Shown here piece by piece: positions 5,354-7,342 of a stretch of 7,342 nucleotides of DNA; positions within the stretch are counted from its first letter, which is position 1; each line of letters begins with the position of its first letter. The translations under genes were made by a program, and so were the position numbers. The notes below the pieces were generated by a model. It saw only the letters and a list, made by a program, of their open reading frames with translations, was not told the DNA's origin and made no database searches. The DNA is from Pseudomonadales bacterium. GTDB taxonomy: Bacteria; Pseudomonadota; Gammaproteobacteria; Pseudomonadales; Pseudohongiellaceae. The stretch spans positions 1 to 7,342 of the forward strand of contig JAKSCP010000085.1 of the NCBI GenBank assembly GCA_022360535.1. Reading direction: 5' to 3'.

Positions 5354-6529
5354 ATGAAGAGTGTGCATAACACAGAACTAGATGAGTCAGTTATTGACTG
5401 GCCAGTCCATATGCAGCGGGCATTGGATATCGCGTGTAATGTCATTGCGGCGAATCCCAATCCTCGCGTTGGATGCGTGATCACTAATAACAACACCGTG
5501 GTTGCAGAAGGCTGGCATATCGCGGCAGGCCATCCACATGCTGAGGCAATGGCTTTGGGAAGTGCTCAGGCTGCTGTGGCAGGAGGGACAGCCTTTGTCT
5601 CTCTTGAGCCATGCAACCATCTGGGCAGAACCGGACCTTGTTCCGAGGCGTTGATAGAAGCAGGCATTAGCACTGTAGTGATAGCGATGAACGATCCTAA
5701 TCCCAGGGTTGCCGGGCAAGGTGTGCGCAGATTGGAAGAGGCAGGCATCGAGGTGTTTCAACTCAAAGACTTCGAGCTACCCGCTCAGCGGATCAACCCA
5801 GGTTTCATAACCCGGCATCAAACAGGTAGACCTTTCGTCAGAATGAAGTTGGCAATGAGTATGGATGGGCGTACTGCATTGTCCAACGGCGAGAGCAAAT
5901 GGATTACCGGGGCTGCTGCCCGCGCAGATGTACAGAAGCTACGTGCTGCAAGCAGTGCAATCGTTACCGGCTCTGGTACTGTGCTCGCGGACGATCCTCG
6001 CTTGAACGTTCGGGTAGAGGAGATGGATCTAAGTGAAGCCCAGCTGATTAGTAACGAAGAGTCCCTAAAAATTCAGCCACTGAAAGTAATTCTGGATAGC
6101 AATCTAAGAACACCCGAAACCGCCAGGATATTGCAAAGCGGTAAAACAATTATTTTTACTGCGAGCGCAGATTCTACTAGTCAATTTGCTACAGCAAATG
6201 ATGTGGAAGTCCGCAACTGTAGCAACGACGCTGATCCCAATGCATCAGGAGTAGAGCTGCATTCTGTGTTAGAATCTCTCGCCGCCGAATTTGAGTGTAA
6301 TGATGTGCTACTGGAGGCAGGTCCCACACTTTGCGGATCTTTCCTGAAAGCAGATTTGGTGGACGAGTTGGTGCTCTATGTGGCACCAAAGCTTTTGGGT
6401 AGCGATGCTAAAGCGCTTTTAAACTTAACCGGCATTGAGTCTATGGATGATGCACTGGACTTTAGCATCACTGAACTCTGCCAGATTGGCGAAGACATCA
6501 AAGTGGTATTGCGGCCACAGAAAGTCTAA
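5354..6529 (+). CDS. ribD: Bifunctional riboflavin biosynthesis protein RibD (deaminase/reductase)
   Basis: A 391-residue cytosolic enzyme that deaminates 2,5-diamino-6-ribosylamino-pyrimidinone 5'-phosphate and then reduces the ribosyl chain with NADPH. The N-terminal deaminase (about 17-150) carries the zinc site H62-A-E64 and the cysteines of EPCNHLGRTGPC (C87 and C96), plus NPNPRVGCV (34-42). The reductase (about 160-391) shows MKLAMSMDGRTA (164-175), GESKWITG (179-186), GSGTVLADDPRLNVR (206-220) and EAGPTLCGSFL (321-331), ending DIKVVLRP. Both halves look intact. The start is uncertain: the ATG at 5354 has no Shine-Dalgarno. The Met at 5411 (residue 20) would cut into the first conserved helix, so I keep the upstream ATG. 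A 144-bp gap with a promoter-like element separates it from nrdR; ribE follows 16 nt later. RibD catalyses the second and third steps of the GTP branch of the riboflavin pathway. Confidence 0.95.
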   Translation: MKSVHNTELDESVIDWPVHMQRALDIACNVIAANPNPRVGCVITNNNTVVAEGWHIAAGHPHAEAMALGSAQAAVAGGTAFVSLEPCNHLGRTGPCSEALIEAGISTVVIAMNDPNPRVAGQGVRRLEEAGIEVFQLKDFELPAQRINPGFITRHQTGRPFVRMKLAMSMDGRTALSNGESKWITGAAARADVQKLRAASSAIVTGSGTVLADDPRLNVRVEEMDLSEAQLISNEESLKIQPLKVILDSNLRTPETARILQSGKTIIFTASADSTSQFATANDVEVRNCSNDADPNASGVELHSVLESLAAEFECNDVLLEAGPTLCGSFLKADLVDELVLYVAPKLLGSDAKALLNLTGIESMDDALDFSITELCQIGEDIKVVLRPQKV

Positions 6530-6545
6530 TCGCATTTTGTTGATC

Positions 6546-7202
6546 ATGTTTACCGGTATTATCGAAGCTATTGGCTCAATAGAGAGTCTGGTGGAAACAG
6601 ATTCCGATTGGCGTTTAACGATTTCCACGGGAAAGTTAGACCTGGGTGATGTAAAACTGGGCGACAGTATTGCCGTCAGTGGATGCTGCCTGACGGTAGT
6701 GGAGTTGGCTGAACAGGGATTCGCTGCTGACGTTTCAGGCGAAACATTACGGTGTACAACATTAGGTGAGTTGAAGCCTGGCATGAAAGTGAATCTTGAA
6801 AAAGCCATGCTGGCGACGGACCGGTTTGGCGGGCATATTGTCAGTGGTCATGTGGATGGTGTGGGGGCACTTCTATCGATGACACCTGAGGGAGGCAGTC
6901 AGCGTCTGGAGTTCGAGATGCCTAAGGAGCTGTCCAGGTATGTTGCAGCGAAGGGTTCTATCTGTATCGATGGCACTAGCCTGACAGTAAATCAGGTTGT
7001 TGGAAATACTTTTACCATTAATGTGATCCCCCATACCCAACAGGAAACAGTCATAGGGATGTACGCAGCCGGGCAAAAGGTTAACCTGGAAGTGGATGTG
7101 GTTGCCCGATATCTTGAGCGGCTGAATGCTGACGATCAAGATGCGGCTATAAGCGAACAGTTTCTGGAAGAACATGGGTTCAAATCATCACAGCAGGCCT
7201 GA
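6546..7202 (+). CDS. ribE: Riboflavin synthase, alpha subunit type
   Basis: A 218-residue enzyme (E. coli 213; named ribC in E. coli, ribE elsewhere) that dismutates two 6,7-dimethyl-8-ribityllumazine molecules to riboflavin and the diaminopyrimidine substrate. It consists of two lumazine-binding barrel repeats. Repeat 1 (about 1-97) starts with the invariant MFTGIIEAIG and has AVSGCCLTVVE (43-53). Repeat 2 (about 98-195) has GGHIVSGHVDG (95-105), GTSLTVNQV (143-151) and NVIPHT (159-164). The last 20 or so residues (acidic, then GFKSSQQA) form a variable tail. The frame is open upstream to an ATG at 6435 inside ribD, but family alignment puts the start at MFTGII, 16 nt after the ribD stop. 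No Shine-Dalgarno is visible, so translation is probably coupled to ribD. The next gene begins 3 nt after its stop. Confidence 0.96.
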   Translation: MFTGIIEAIGSIESLVETDSDWRLTISTGKLDLGDVKLGDSIAVSGCCLTVVELAEQGFAADVSGETLRCTTLGELKPGMKVNLEKAMLATDRFGGHIVSGHVDGVGALLSMTPEGGSQRLEFEMPKELSRYVAAKGSICIDGTSLTVNQVVGNTFTINVIPHTQQETVIGMYAAGQKVNLEVDVVARYLERLNADDQDAAISEQFLEEHGFKSSQQA

Positions 7203-7205
7203 TCA

Positions 7206-7342
7206 ATGGAACTGAATTCAATAGAAGAGATCATCGATGATATTCGCCAGGGCAAGATGGTGATTCTCATGGACGATGAAGATCGGGAAAACGAAGGTGA
7301 TCTCATTATCGCTGCTGAACGCGTGCGCACAGAAGATATCAA
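7206..7342 (+). CDS. ribBA: 3,4-dihydroxy-2-butanone 4-phosphate synthase, N-terminal part (RibB or RibBA)
   Basis: The first 45 codons of a gene running off the right edge. Residues 1-20 resemble the usual start of the family (LNSIEEIIDDIRQGKMVI). They are followed by the diagnostic acidic loop LMDDEDRENEGDLIIAAE (21-38), which holds the magnesium and ribulose 5-phosphate ligands of DHBP synthase. The enzyme converts ribulose 5-phosphate to the four-carbon precursor of lumazine. Whether a GTP cyclohydrolase II-like domain follows (RibBA, common in Pseudomonas-type relatives) cannot be seen here, so the symbol is provisional; ribB is the alternative. It starts 3 nt after ribE with only AGG (7195-7197) as ribosome site, which points to translational coupling. 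Confidence 0.9.
   Translation, partial: MELNSIEEIIDDIRQGKMVILMDDEDRENEGDLIIAAERVRTEDI

Noticed and set aside
6435..6545. N-terminal extension of riboflavin synthase from the ATG at 6435
   Set aside because: It would overlap ribD by 95 nt. The family begins with MFTGII, which is encoded at 6546.
1..7342. Mobile elements, CRISPR arrays, tRNA or rRNA genes, defence or toxin-antitoxin systems
   Set aside because: No transposase, recombinase, regular repeat array or RNA-gene signature was seen; all recognised genes are housekeeping or core membrane functions in expected order.

Overview
The window looks like ordinary, densely packed chromosome of a gammaproteobacterium. The reasons are the full-length EttA, SHMT and NrdR proteins with Escherichia/Pseudomonas-like lengths and motifs, and the gene order qmcA / ettA / glyA-nrdR-ribD-ribE-ribB(A). 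I recall this neighbourhood as characteristic of Pseudomonas-like and marine gammaproteobacteria. Base composition is moderate (roughly half GC by eye), so a marine Cellvibrionales/Oceanospirillales-type organism seems likelier than a high-GC Pseudomonas; the genus is inference. I see no mobile element, CRISPR, tRNA, rRNA or phage signature.

Layout. Positions 1-237 hold a short unassigned open tail (2-166) and the leader of a two-gene membrane operon: a short NfeD-type protein (238-690) and the stomatin/SPFH protein QmcA (729-1580). These two families act as partners in membrane quality control or microdomains. The operon converges on ettA (1601-3268, minus strand), the energy-sensing translational throttle ABC-F ATPase. 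The 3' ends lie only 20 nt apart. A good intrinsic terminator for the plus-strand operon sits inside the last codons of ettA (1628-1660).

ettA and glyA are divergent across a 191-bp regulatory region (3269-3459). glyA (3460-4713, serine hydroxymethyltransferase) and nrdR (4748-5209, repressor of ribonucleotide reductase genes) appear co-transcribed. After a 144-bp gap with its own likely promoter come ribD (5354-6529), ribE (6546-7202) and the start of ribB or ribBA (7206 to the window edge), all riboflavin biosynthesis. The rib genes are close packed and lack good Shine-Dalgarno sequences, which suggests translational coupling.

Functionally the right half couples one-carbon supply (glyA, feeding thymidylate and purine synthesis), dNTP control (nrdR) and flavin synthesis. 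The most interesting observation is a pair of NrdR-box-like palindromes in the ettA-glyA intergenic region (3352-3367 and 3374-3389), about two helical turns apart. They lie just upstream of the operon that encodes NrdR itself, and suggest autoregulation plus NrdR control of glyA. I found no convincing novel multi-gene system in this window.
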